Shown: positions 11,455 to 23,497 of the stretch, piece by piece
Numbering within the stretch: position 1 is the stretch's first letter
Layout of the letters: each line of letters opens with the position of its first letter
From: Patellaria atrata CBS 101060
Lineage: Eukaryota > Ascomycota > Dothideomycetes > Patellariales > Patellariaceae
DNA length: 64,000 bases
Assembly: GCA_010093705.1 (NCBI GenBank)
Contig: MU006107.1
Coordinates: 7,281-71,280 of the forward strand
Reading direction: 5' to 3'
Notes under the pieces: model-generated
The model's database searches: none
Told to the model about the DNA's origin: nothing
Seen by the model: the letters and a program-made list of their open reading frames with translations, nothing else
Position numbers and translations under genes: made by a program

Positions 11455-13297
11455 ATGGCATTCAATCCGATCTCTACGACGAATGGACATGCAAAACCGC
11501 GTGCCAACAGCATATCCCAAGCTTCTGACGATTCGCAAACAGCACAAGAGTATGTCATCTGTCGCAAACTGAGGAGATAAATGCGGGTTTACTAACGATG
11601 ATGCGCAACATAGGTTCATAAACAGTCAGCTTCAGCTCGAGGCTGATGCGCGTGAAGCACTCCCATATGTAATCCACAATGGCCAAAATGAACCTCTAGT
11701 CGATAACTAACCATTTCAGCAATTCGATACTTGTACACAACCTCTTGGTCCACTTCGCCAGATCCTATTCTCTTGCCTCACCTGTAATCCTCCACCATCC
11801 TCTCCTGACACCCATTACCAGCCGGCCGGCGTCTGCTACTCGTGCTCTATATCTTGTCACGGCGAACACACATTAGTGGAGCTGTTCAACAAGCGCAATT
11901 TCGTTTGCGACTGTGGAACTACCAGGTTTCCAGAATCTTCTCCGTGTACCCTTCAGATCAACCCAGCTACCGGTACCAAGGGTGGTGTGCATAGTACCAC
12001 ACCTCATAGTGGCAATACGTACAACCAAAACTTTCGTAATAGATTTTGCGGTTGTGAAGAAGAATATGACGCGCATAAAGAGAGAGGTACTATGTTTCAA
12101 TGTATTGGACTAGGCACGGTGGAAGACGGTGGATGTGGTGAGGATTGGTGGCATCCTGAGTGCGTCGTTGGACTCGAGCGAAGTTGGCACGAAAAAAATT
12201 CGGAAGAGAAGGCTAAAGGGCCGAAGGTTGAGGAGAAGAAGGAGCAGAAACCAGCGTTGATTCCAAGCGGGGAAGCTCAAACAGCTGATAGTGAAAAGTA
12301 CACGACAGAAGCAGTAGATACTACTGTATCTGCAGATGGAGCTGGTCCAGCCAACGGTGATATTGCAACAGATAATCAACCAGAAGGAGGTATTGTCGAA
12401 GTAGAACAGGACGACGACCCTCCTCTTCCTCCCGGATTCCCTAATGAGGACAATTTCGAGCACTTCGTCTGCTACAAATGTGTTGCAGCATTTCCTTGGA
12501 TCAAACGTTACGCGGGCTCCAAGAGCTTTCTTCCTCCCGTATTCCGCAGATCTAACGCTCCAAGCCCCGATGCATCAAATCCCATAGCGGCAAATCCTGC
12601 ACCAACACCAGCACCAACTTCAGCACCCATCACACTCACCGACGGTCTTTCTAAGAAGCGAAAAGCACTTGATGACATCCAAGAAGAACCATCTTCTACC
12701 CCTGATCTGAAACGGCAGAAGAGCTCCGATGAAGCCACTCCGAATGCCGAAAACTTTCCTACCTGCAGACTTCCCACACCTCCACCAACCCCCGACGGTC
12801 TCTTTTCTCTCTTCCTTAAAGAAGACTTCAGATCCACTCTCTGCCGCTGTGCTGACTGTTATCCACTCCTAAAACCCCACCCTGCACTCCTCGACGAAGA
12901 AGACACCTACGAGCCCCCAATGTCTGTTACCGACCCGGGTGATGGCAGCGTTGGTACCGGTAGTCTTCTTGACCGTGGCGAAGCCGCTCTTAGTAACGTC
13001 GATCGAGTCAGGGCTATCGAGGGTGTAATGGTGTACAATCATCTCAAGGACAAGGTCAAGTCATTCTTGCAGCCGTTCGCGGAGAGTGGGAAGCCGGTGG
13101 GTGCTGAAGATATCAAGAAATATTTTGAGGCATTGAGGGGTGATGCTGGTGGGATTGCAGCGGCTTTCGCAAGCGCTGGGGGTGGGAGTTCTAGGAATGG
13201 AGGAGAGGAGAGTGACCAGAGGAAGGAGCAAGGAGGTGAGTGTAGCTTTCATTGAGTATCCAGATTTATTATGCTGATTCTGGCTCTAGGTTATTGA
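11455..13297 (+). CDS. UBR-box / PHD-like protein of the UBR7-mlo2 family
   Basis: Four coding exons: 11455-11549, 11614-11668, 11720-13235 and 13290-13297. The mature protein is about 557 residues. The UBR zinc box is clear: CTQPLGPLRQILFSCLTC, then YSCSISCHGEHTLVELF and FVCDCGT, followed by FCGCEEEYD and a PHD-like segment ending in EDWWHPECVVG. In human UBR7 this architecture is a candidate E3 ligase for histone H2B; S. pombe mlo2 is the fungal relative. The middle is acidic and Pro/Ala-rich, and CYKCVAAFPW plus CRCADCYPLL are further paired cysteines. The last coding exon is only 8 nt and supplies the end of EQGGY before the stop; without that splice the frame would end in GECSFH. I prefer the spliced form because it restores a tail I associate with this family. 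Confidence 0.88.
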
Positions 13298-15012
13298 GTG
13301 CAACTATGGGAATTGCCCCAGAGAGAATTCTAGACAGTCCTGGTAACTATCATAAGACAATCTTTTCAGCTGCTTCCCAAGGGCATATATTGGGTATACC
13401 AAATCATGTACAGCTAAGTTCCAACCAAGCAAGAATGCGTAGCCAGATATCAATGTAACCTCATTCGAGTTTAACAGCATTCAAATAGTAATTATGCCTC
13501 GGTCAGTTACTCCCTATAATAATAATATGCTAAGTAAATATACATAACAACTATAGTCGGAGAGCCGAACAAAAAGCTAAATATTAGAACAGTTCTAATA
13601 GCCTTCACATTCAAAATCTAGATACTCCCCGTGAAAGTTCTAAACCTTTCCACATACTTCATATACTCCGATTCCGAAAGCTCTCGTAATATCCTTATAC
13701 TCCGGTATCCAACACTCCTTCGGCACATTAGTCTTAGAAATTTCCTAGTCCCACAAGCTATACTTCAGGTAAACCTTAACGCTCTTTTCAGTAACCGGTA
13801 TTTTCACGACCTTATATCTATACGGGGGCCTTTATTAAGTCCTCTGGGCAATCTTAGAATAGTTGAAACCCACTTGGGTAAGGATCAACATGTTAGCGAT
13901 CATTTATTCACTCCAATTTCGCCGGCGTACGCGGCGCTGTGTGACTAGATTAACAGAGGAAGAAGAAGAGGAGGTCAACATGTCGCATAGTGTATCTTAA
14001 GGTTCTTGGTTAGACTTTCCGCGGTCGTCGAGGTGGAGATCCACGGCGGTACTGCTGGCAGCCGCGTTCTCTTTGAGAATGGTCATGGTCGAGAGGTATG
14101 ATTAAGATGCTCGAGTTGAGATCTTTAAGGTGATATGTGCTATTTCAGTGATGTGATTGTTGTGTAATGGAGCAGAACAGGAGTGGGAGAAGGAGGATTT
14201 ATACCAGACCTGAGGGATGCCTACAGTCAAAATCTAAGCCCTCCATCCTGATCGCGACCCAGATAAATCACTGGCAGTACAGTGTCTGCCTATGGTTTGG
14301 ATTGTAATACAGTATCAGTAAGATAATTCCCCTCTAAGATGTAGAAATATGCTGAACCCATACAGCCCCAATCAGCATCAAACCCGTCAGAGGTGGATAC
14401 TCCTTTTGGCCAACTGCTACAGCATATACAATCTTATGTGTTTTGAGTTGGGACAATATCATCTGGTGAAAGAATTTCCTGAATCGTGGACCAGTGGAAG
14501 AAATTGACTATGGAACTATCCGCCACCTGGTCGTGCATCTAGAATCCAAATTCCAGGCGGTTAGTTTGAAATCCTACCGTTGTACACTCGTCAAAGCACC
14601 ACGTGTCTAAGAACAAATTGTGACATGGGTAGTTCTTCGTATATTGGGCGCCTACAGCCTCCCTCGAACATACGGCTCCAATTGGAGTGTAAGTTCTAGT
14701 ATGATTGTCACTCTAAAACAACACAAAAAGCAAACTCAACTCAAAATCCACCCTCGTCCTCCGTCTCCTCATACTCCTCTCCGAAGGCCTAACCACTCAC
14801 TACCACCTCGCGTTTCTTAACGATAAACTCAAAATGAAAACGCACCCTCTCCCATATGATGGAAGATCTCCTTGAATTACCTTGTTATGACGATAGTGAA
14901 CAATTAGAGTGTAGCAGCGCCTCCAGCCGAAGATATGAGTTTTGAGATAGAGTTATAAGTAGGTAAGTCGCCCTCTTATGACGTGGAGTACTGATGGTAT
15001 AGATTTAGCGTC
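13298..15012. other. Gene-poor stretch with coding-like scraps
   Basis: No intact gene. Two minus-strand scraps look non-random. One, around 14090-14000, opens with ATG and reads MTILKENAAASSTAVDLHLD before a stop. The other, around 13830-13640, reads open with one internal stop and contains VPKECWIPEYKD and ITRAFGIGVYEVCG. They could be exons of one decayed or unrecognised gene, but I cannot join them with good splice sites. The segment 13440-13780 looks A+T-rich. Confidence 0.3.
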
Positions 15013-15513
15013 TTAAGTGTTACATAATGGTCCCATCAAGCCAATGTTCCATTCTAAAATACTTCCCAATCTCTGTCCACTCCTCGACGAAAAAATTCTC
15101 CCGGACTGCGATCGGTCCATGCGTGGACCACGGTATATAGCACTCGAGACAAAACCCAGTCGTCTTTGCATTGACTTCAGGATATGATTCTTTACCCTCA
15201 GAAAATTCATAGATCTCGATTGCAATGAATCTTTCCCCTCCATTTTAGAAATCTCCATCATTCCAATTGTCGCAACTGGCCATAGTGGCATTCGCGGATC
15301 AATGAATTTTCTAGACCAAGGTTGGCCGTCTTGTCTCGGTTCGCCAGATTTGTCCGCGGAGCGAGCGTTTTCCAGTTCATTTCTGAGCAGCCCCCGGGGG
15401 CGTGGATGGCATCTTGTGGATTTTGACTGCTCTCCATATCCGTCGACAGGTGATAGAGATGTAATTTGGAAGGGATTTCTTGCCATAGCAAAGTAGGTTG
15501 TAGCTACAGTCAT
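15013..15513 (-). CDS. Unrecognised open reading frame, possibly a damaged gene
   Basis: A 166-codon frame from an ATG to a stop. I do not recognise it. Its first half is polar (PVDGYGEQSKS, RSADKSGEPRQDGQPWSRK). In the second half a different frame on the same strand, from about 15235 to 15024, reads more like protein, with acidic and aromatic content (FIAIEIYEFSEGKE, FCLECYIPWSTHGP, NFFVEEWTEIGKYF) and its own stop a few bases before. This could mean a frameshift inside an old gene or an intron I cannot place. No domain is evident. Confidence 0.25.
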   Translation of the reverse strand: MTVATTYFAMARNPFQITSLSPVDGYGEQSKSTRCHPRPRGLLRNELENARSADKSGEPRQDGQPWSRKFIDPRMPLWPVATIGMMEISKMEGKDSLQSRSMNFLRVKNHILKSMQRRLGFVSSAIYRGPRMDRSQSGRIFSSRSGQRLGSILEWNIGLMGPLCNT

Positions 15514-17852
15514 GTTTAGCGAAGTTAGATGTGTGGATAGTACTTTGTTTGCGTGGTGGAATGATTTGGTTCTTGGAGAAGAGAATATTGTAATAGGTGA
15601 GGAGTATTTATGTGGATGAAGAATAGGTCGACATCCTGGATCATGGAATGTCAGTCATCTACTCGTCTCCTGTAACTGTAACGTGGAGGGCTATGGGAAA
15701 CGCCTCACTTTCAGGGGGCTACGGTACTACGATAACAACACATCTTTAGTGATTCGAGGAGAGTTTGTTTCTATGGGCACTGTGAGACGATACCGAGTCC
15801 TACGAAATATACACGATAACCCCCTTTCCATCCATCTACTCAAAGCTTCCTTGGAGCCGCCCACTGATACTTCAATGGAACTCCACGTAAAAATCTACTC
15901 GCGCCAAAGCTCCACCGTGTCCCTCCTTAGTTGGTGAATCCATCACACCCAAGCCTCACTATCTGCTACACCGATCTTCGCATGCCACTTCCCATACTTA
16001 CGCCGCTTAACTCATAGCAAACATATCTTACCTACCAGTACACGTCAAGCTAGCAGTCAGAAATAGAATGCAGGTAAGCTGGTTCTATACTTGACGGAGC
16101 TACAGGAAGAGCGTCCTGCTTCTACCTCTTAAAGAGGCGGAAGAGGGTAAACAGCTTGTACTCTCGCCTCGAACTGAAGATTATGTGGTTCATCTTTATC
16201 AATCCGGATAATGATGGCTTCAACGTTTTAGATAGCTGTGGTCTGATAGTTAGAATGTGGTTGTGGTGGTGGAGTTGTGGGAAAGTGACGAAGAGTCGTT
16301 AATATGGGAATAGAAGAGCACGCAAGAAGTATATTCCATGATAGAGTAGGCAATATGTATCTCAACAAAATATATATTGGTATTCCAACTTTCGCTCCCT
16401 AGCAGCACACATACAGTATGGTCCTTCACTCGCCATATCTCCTAACCTCACACTCCTCCAGCGTAGAACCCCAGTCCCGCAACAGTATGTCCATAACAAG
16501 ACGTATCCATTATCAGTCACACGAAGTCCTTTTCATTGCAACTGCTTCTTACCCGAGGAATGATTGTCCCTGCTTTCTCTGTCCTACTCCTTACGGAAGC
16601 GCCTCTGCCAAGAGGTAAAGCAAGCATGGCCCGCAAAAACACGATAACATCACAACCCAGATTGTCAAGCAAGTCTCCCGAAACCGGATCATGGTGTGAG
16701 ACGGATCGTTAAGTCGTTTGGTGGTAATGAAGTGAGATTATTAAGGATTCGATGCAATATCTGGAACGACTTAGGTGCTGTTTGTTCAGGGTACTGATCG
16801 GTGACTGACTTAGACCTCAAGAGCTGATGAATAGAAATTCCGTTGGCGTGATTGTGATGGGGAGAAGGGTACGGGAATAACGACTGTGGGCATTCTGATA
16901 CCGGAGACCGAGAGCACAAAAGCATTTACTCGGACGAAGCGGAGTCGGGTATTCAGGGAAGTCTGAGTGAAGTAATATACGGTTATCTTTGGCTATCATG
17001 AATGGTGTAGGTCTGCTGCGGTACATCTGGTAGGAACTAATCAAACTACCTTCATGGCCTTATTTAATATTAGTACGGCGCAGTAAGCGGTAAGACTAAT
17101 GGGTGTATGCAACGAGTGATACGAGAAAGATAATCATAAAGCTCAATCGTAGCTTAGAAGAGTGAAAAGCATCATAGTGAAGACAACTGTTTTGCTATAC
17201 AGATACGTATCAAGCACTAGGTGACGAAGTCATAGAAATGTTGAACTTTTTCCCAGGACTACATATCATTGAACGTACAATTCAAAGCACGGCGGGTATA
17301 TTTCCAAGGGTGAGCAAGATGTGCGCGGCATCCACAATTCCCACCGATGGCAAGAGGAATCAAAGCCGCAACCTCCTTCGAATATAGCCAAACGCTGTAC
17401 AGCCGGATGCATACGCCACATTCGGAGAATAGGGACTGAGTCAATATAACTGACTGGCCACGTGTACTCGATAAAGTAAACATTGTCGTTGGACATATCT
17501 GTAATACGGTACAACCCGTTTCAAGGTCATTGGTGGTAAAGGTGTTCAGTGGGGAGACTATCTAGATAGAAAGTATGAAGTGCGTGAGAAGAAACTGTCA
17601 GTTAGGGAGAGGGGGTATCCCTAGGACATATATCGGAGTGGTGGTACAAGTAGGGGGTTATTTTCTTTGTCTCTTTTTTCGAGGCCAGTATGTCCTCGGC
17701 TTGATATTCGATAGCGGATTTCTATGACTAAGTTTAGTAGGACGTCATGGTACCAACCTGGAAGTCTCAGTTTCGTAAGCTTAGATATGGACGGGAGAAA
17801 GGGATTGTCGATGTGCTTTGATACTATCAATCATACAACATCAATCGTAAGC
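15514..17852. other. Gene-poor stretch
   Basis: More than 2.3 kb with only short open frames, none with a recognisable motif. A frame at 15683-15937 (84 codons) reads as ordinary chance sequence. I see no tandem array, tRNA or transposon end. It lies past the 3' end of HIS7. Confidence 0.5.
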
Positions 17853-19799
17853 TCATATGTCCTCCTCAAACCGTCTCACAAGCAAATCTCGCTCTTGAAG
17901 ATATCCCTTAACCTGTTTCACTGTATATTCTCCTCTATGGAACTAGTGGCTGTCAGATCAAACTCACCGATTTACGACATACAACTTACCATTCCAGCGC
18001 CTAGAGCGGCATCAGTTCTCGTTTTCTCGAAGACTTCAGCAAAGTGCGCAGGATTTCCCGCACCACTACTAGCTATCACGGGAATTTTGATAGCAGCCTT
18101 AACGTCGTTGATGAGCTCTAGATCAAATCCGCTGTTTGTACCGTCTTTATCGATGCAATTGAGCAAAATTTCTCCTGCTCCTAAAGCTTCGACCGCTGTA
18201 ACTAACTGTCGGACATCAAAGTCCCGTCCTTCCCGGCCTCCTTTGATGGTACATTGATACCAGCAATACTCCTCGCCATGGGGACCTATATTTGAAGTTT
18301 TGATAGTGTGGTGTGTGGTTGTTGAAAGGGAAGAGACATAAACACGCTTCGGGTCGACGCTGACGACTACAGCTTGGTTTCCGTAGGCAGCAGAGATTGT
18401 TTCTATAGCTGTAGTACCAAGTAGTTTCTTCCCTCTTGCATAGTACTCCTCAGCAGCAATGACGGCGTCAGATCCTATGCTCACTTTGTCCGCACCCGAT
18501 TTAAAGTACAGGGTCGCCACTTCCAGGGCAGAGACCTTTGTGCCGTCCGGATCCACCATATTTCTGATGCCTCCTCCTATGGTTAGCGGAACAAAGACAG
18601 TTTCTGATGTCCGCCTAAGGATTTCCAGCATAGGAGTGTCCGCAACAGGAGAGTTACGGAACGATGTAATATTGAGGAAAGTGATTTCGTCTGCGCCTTG
18701 CTCGTAATATTTCTTTGCCATATCCACTGGCTTTCCCAAGTTCCGTACAGCCCCACCAGCAGCGTCCTTTTCACGCACATCGTATTGATCGCCTTTGGTG
18801 ACAACTAAGTCTCCACTATCATTTGTTCGGACATCCAGACAGGCGATCACACGTCGAGTAAGGCCCTCCTTGGCAGATGATGCAGATGGTGTGGTTGGAA
18901 GATCCTGTATCCTTTTCCCCTCTAGGAAAGCTTTCAGTACTCTCAATCCGGCCGCACCGCTTTTCTCAGGGTGGAATTGTGTAGCTAGGACGTTATCTTT
19001 CGCAATAGCTCCCACGAATTCCTCATCACCGTACCGGGCTGTAGCAACTGTCCATCCCAGTTCTTCGAGCTCACCTTTACGGTAATGTCTAGCATATGAA
19101 TGAACATAGTAGTACTTGCTGTCTGGTCTTAGTCCGAATATACTTTTGCCTGTCACATGTTCCTCTGGAGACGTGTTTGCTGAGTTCCATCCAATTTGTG
19201 GCACGCTTTTGTCCTCATCATTGAACCTCTTTAACTCCCCAGGAATGATCCCAAAGCCCGGTACTGAGGCATCTTCCTCAGATCTCTCAAATAGAGCCTG
19301 AAGACCTACACATATCCCCATAAATGGTTTTCCAGCGAGAATATGCTGTCGTACAGGCTCAGCGTAGCCTGCATCCGTAAATTGTCGAAGGCAATGACCA
19401 AAATGGCCAACCCCAGGAAGAATTAGTTTCTGATATTCATGATTAGCTATAACTGGAATGAACAATTTGCTCTTCTCCCCTGCCATGACACTCCTGACTG
19501 ACTGTACACTTACATCAGGAGAATCTTCACGTTTTGCTGTAGACATCATGGAAACTCCATAATCAAATCACCATTGAACATTGCGCATGCACATATGTAC
19601 AGCAAGTCTACAGCAACCGAGGAGTGCCGAATTGACAGGGAAGGGAATAGATATTTCATGTACAAGATGAACGTACATCAGCATTAGAAACCTCGGCTGG
19701 TGACTTGATCCATTCTACACCGTATCCGACTTTCTCGATTGCATTAACCAAAGATCGGACATTGCCTGCTACGTAATCGAGTAGGTATACAGTCGGCAT
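17853..19799 (-). CDS. HIS7: Imidazole glycerol phosphate synthase (glutamine amidotransferase:cyclase fusion)
   Basis: Exons 19799-19677, 19429-17990 and 17942-17853 give 550 residues, normal for the eukaryotic HisH-HisF fusion. It makes imidazole glycerol phosphate and AICAR in histidine synthesis. The amidotransferase half has [12 protein letters not shown], the nucleophile loop [12 protein letters not shown] near residue 80 and the His-Glu site QFHPEKSG near 193. The cyclase barrel starts at VIACLDVR near 234, with [20 protein letters not shown] and [10 protein letters not shown]. The last exon encodes [15 protein letters not shown]. The first intron is 247 nt, five times the usual size here, and its final 120 bases are open in frame with exon 2 from ATGs at 19549 and 19546. 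The last intron is 47 nt. Confidence 0.96.
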
Positions 19800-20124
19800 C
19801 ATGAACAAATATTTCGCTGTATCAATTGAACCAATTCCATTTTCTATAGCATTTTATGTTTGTTCACCACATGCATGACTCAATATATTCTTGATCTTTT
19901 CTGCCGCGATATCGCGCCCCTCTATTCCAAATATGGGAAGGCGGTGGATGTAACAGCTCCAAGGGGTTCTTCGTGATAGGGGTAATTTTCCTCTGTATTA
20001 TCTATTCAGGTCGAATCAAATCTGTATTCAAACCTGCTTATCACCACCCGGCTCATAGTCGACCGCTGATGTCGCCCAGAAAAGAGGTGACAATATGGAC
20101 GTCAACTTGAACGTTTCTATGAAT
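19800..20124. other. Region between HIS7 start and the sterol acyltransferase stop
   Basis: 325 bases holding the HIS7 upstream region and the 3' end of the next minus-strand gene. I see no clear GCN4-type TGACTC site. No gene is evident. Confidence 0.4.
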
Positions 20125-22176
20125 TTACATTATCAAATATAGGCTGGTTATGATGCTAGGACCTACGAAAAGCCCGAGCCAGAAGACTACATTCCCTAGC
20201 ACGTCTCTACCTTTCAGCAATTTGGTCCTGCTCAGCATAGCAAGCGGTAACTGGCTCAATTGGGATAAGAACAAATATCCCCGAACCTTGCGAAACAAAC
20301 ACCACATCACCAACTCATGTACGCAGGCACTCAGCAAGAAAGTCGCGAATGTCGCGGTTCTTTTGCTGATATGAAAGGCACTGATAGAAGAATGGTAAAC
20401 ATGACGTAACAAAAACGCATGGACGGGGCGGTTCCAGTCCCGCGCGTACTGGTCCCAGCTGACACTGTTCCACCAGTCGCCGTAGAAACCACGATCAGCG
20501 AATTTCGTCAGTTCGGCGAGAACGTTCAGTATGCATTCCCAAATCACATACCATGAGAGCAACTGCTCGATCAGAAGTGGGAAGAGCATGTCGCTGACGA
20601 TCCACGGAAACTCCCGCCATCGCTGCGCGAGAGGCATTCCAGCCTCTTTCATGCGCACAGTCTCTGCGACTGGTGGGTAGATGTAAGCTTGTGAAACGAT
20701 CATCATGACCCAGAGGACTCCGAATGTAGCTGCACTCTTTTCCGCTACATACCACCAATTGATGTGTTCTTGGCGAGGATACTCGAGTTCGTAGACTAGT
20801 GTTGGTAGACATATATAGTCGGCCGAGTTCGCGAGAGTGAGGTTAGCAGGGTACGCGGAGGGCTTATTAGTACATTTGCCCATGAGTTCGGCATCAAGCG
20901 CACTGATCTCTTGACGGATGATGGAGGAAAAAGTAGATAACTGGTCAGCATCTAGTGAAGAACCAGACTCTATTGAGGCAGCGATGGTGGAGATTTCTGA
21001 ACGTTCGTTCTTTAAGTTGGTAGAGGATTTTGGGCCAGTTGACTGGCGTCGGTGGGCGGTATTCTGGTCTAGCTGGTCGAGTGCTGAGGTAGGCGAGGAT
21101 AACTTTCGGCGTTCTGAGGATGTGGGACTGGTGATGGGAGTTATAATGTTGAGTTGCTCGAGCTTCCCCTGTAGGAGAGATCGACGGCGGTATACTTGTG
21201 ATACTTCATCTTGTCAGTCTAGAGTGAGGAGTTCAAGATTGGAGGAAAGCATACGGTATCCATTGTAAAATGCATAGCTATGTTGTTTCATAATAAAGAC
21301 TAGACAATGAAGCACTATGAAGACGGTATGTGTCCAGGGCCAGTTACGATAAAGCGTCCAGCCCAATACAGCTCCAAGGTATAATGTTTGCCAGGCATTC
21401 TGAATGATCCAGCCTGAAGTTTCCCACTTCAGGTAGCCTTTCAAAATGGTCTTCTGCAAGAGAAGACCGAAAGCTGTACTGGCACACATGACCCCATCCG
21501 TTAGGCCAAGCACGACCACATCTCTCTTGAACATCATCTTCATGATCTCGTTCGAGCCTAAAATGCTGCCATGTTCACGCCAATTCTGTGCAGCAACCCG
21601 CAGTAAAAGTAAGCCCATCGCCAACCAAAAGAGCGTGAAGAATCCATGGAATGGCGATCCGGCGTTCGAAGGGTTCTTTCGGTCGAAAGTGGTGAATTGT
21701 CTAGTGAATACTAAGTCTCTGAATCGCGTCCGACGTTCTTTACCTTCCAGTGTGTGTTCTCTCTCAATCCCACGACGAAGTATCTCCCGCACTTCAGGAT
21801 CGTCAGCTTTGATTGTATACCTATCTTTTTTGGTCGTCGGCTCAAATATAACCTGAACGCTTTTACGTCGACCAATCGTTTCAAAATTGGTCATTCCCTT
21901 GGAATCTATTTCGATCTCAGAACAAGTATGATCTGAATCGCTAGTTGCATCTGTCGTTCTGCTGAGCGCGTTGATATTGCTAATATCCTCTACGCCTCCT
22001 CCTTGACTATCCTTAACAAGTGTTTTATCATCTAGGTTCAAATCGTCATAATCTTCCTCATCCTCCGTGCTGGAAGTTTCGGCACTCCAATCCCTACTGG
22101 TATCTCCACTACTGTTATTCTGGAGACCCGAGAGTCGGGAACCCTGGACGTGAATTAAGGACTCCCTAGTGCGCAT
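20125..22176 (-). CDS. Sterol O-acyltransferase (ARE1/ARE2, MBOAT family)
   Basis: Exons 22176-21255 and 21203-20125 (51-nt intron, GTATGC donor, GATGAAG acceptor) give 666 residues. The enzyme esterifies ergosterol with fatty acyl-CoA in the ER for storage in lipid droplets. The N-terminal ~110 residues are polar and acidic; multiple membrane segments follow. The MBOAT signature is present: FYGDWWNSVSWDQYARDWN near residue 546 and the catalytic-histidine helix SACVHELVMWCLF near 604. FYNGYLSQVYRRR spans the splice junction, as in yeast ARE proteins. A Ser/Thr-rich loop separates the two halves. ARE1 and ARE2 cannot be told apart outside yeasts, so no symbol is given. It is divergent from the membrane protein at 23498. 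Confidence 0.92.
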
Positions 22177-23497
22177 CGTACGGGAAGTAGTGGTAGTAGC
22201 TGAAGAGGTTATGATGTGTTGCGATTCCCTTCGGACTTGTGCATCAGAGGCGATGTGTGGAGGAAGTTACTGGAGAGCGCTCTATTCAAGGATGTGCCAA
22301 AGTTAGGGCAAAAAAGACTGAAAAAGGAATGATATGATGAACTGCTCAAGAATAGAGGAAAAGTGATACTCCACTGGAATTGTCGAACGCAATTGAAATA
22401 GTTTGCTATGCCATAAGGTACGGAATACTTGTGTACTCTACGTACGCGGCCTTGGAAAGTACAAAACAGGTAAAGGTACGGATGTGCGCAATACTGATTG
22501 AACGTTCCTTGGCAGCGGACCGCCATCAAGGCAGGCGCGGCTATACACGATCAACAAGAGACAATCAGGTGTCGCCTTACATCTTTATTTCAACGTCTCG
22601 ACGTCAACTCTTAGAAATGAAGAACCTCAGGCACGCTGTTAACGGTATGTGCCTATTAGACCACTAGCTTGTTATTGACAACTGCATTGCCACCCCATGA
22701 CGGTCTCTCTTCTGGTTAGGCAGATTTTGCCGAATGTCTGATCCTACAGAGCTACCCGCTATACACGCTATGCCACTGTGGAGTGCACCCCAAAGTCTAG
22801 CACACTGCTGTTGTTCTCTTCAGTGTTCAGCGGACGATTCTGAAGCTGTGCCTACCTCTTAAGAGTTCGCAAGGTTCCAATATTGAAACCCATAAGAAGG
22901 ATCAGTATACTTTCCGAAGTTAATATTATATCTTTCAGCTTCAATATCTCACCGCGTCTTCATGGTACCTCCGTATTTCATTGCATATCCTTCATTTCCT
23001 TCATTTCAGTATGTACTCCGTACAGTCATGAATTATATCTCTTTCGCTTTCCTCGCTTTGCAAGTTTCTCACCAATAATAACCAGCCAGCGGACTGGCAC
23101 ATGGGCGATCGAATGGGGGCTGAAAATAGACACAGTGCGAACACGAACCGGTTATAGCCCCGTGCAGCCCCATCCGCTTTTCCGCCTACTCGTAAACTAA
23201 CCTGAAAGCCCCAATCGCCAGGTAGCAGACCTTGGCTGGGCTGTCCTAGCCCCTGTGGCCTGGTCAATCTTGAAGCCGGCTTGATGGCGCAGTCAACCTA
23301 CAGATGGATCGTTTCAATGAATTCAAAATGCCTTCATCGCCAGTCTGTCTCCCTCTCTCATTCATGTACCCTTTCTTTTAATGATATTATAATTTTACGT
23401 TCAATTTTTGAAGGACGATATCCGCGTTTCTTCTCGCCTCCAGGTCTTTACACAATTGTGAATTTGAAATATCGTTCTTGATATATCGATATAATCC
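22177..23497. other. Long divergent intergenic region
   Basis: 1.3 kb between two divergent starts. Short frames only. A pyrimidine-rich tract with TTCATTTCCTTCATTTCAG lies at about 22989-23008, and TCTCTCATTC-like runs lie just before the downstream gene, typical of fungal promoters and 5' UTR introns. I find nothing else. Confidence 0.4.
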
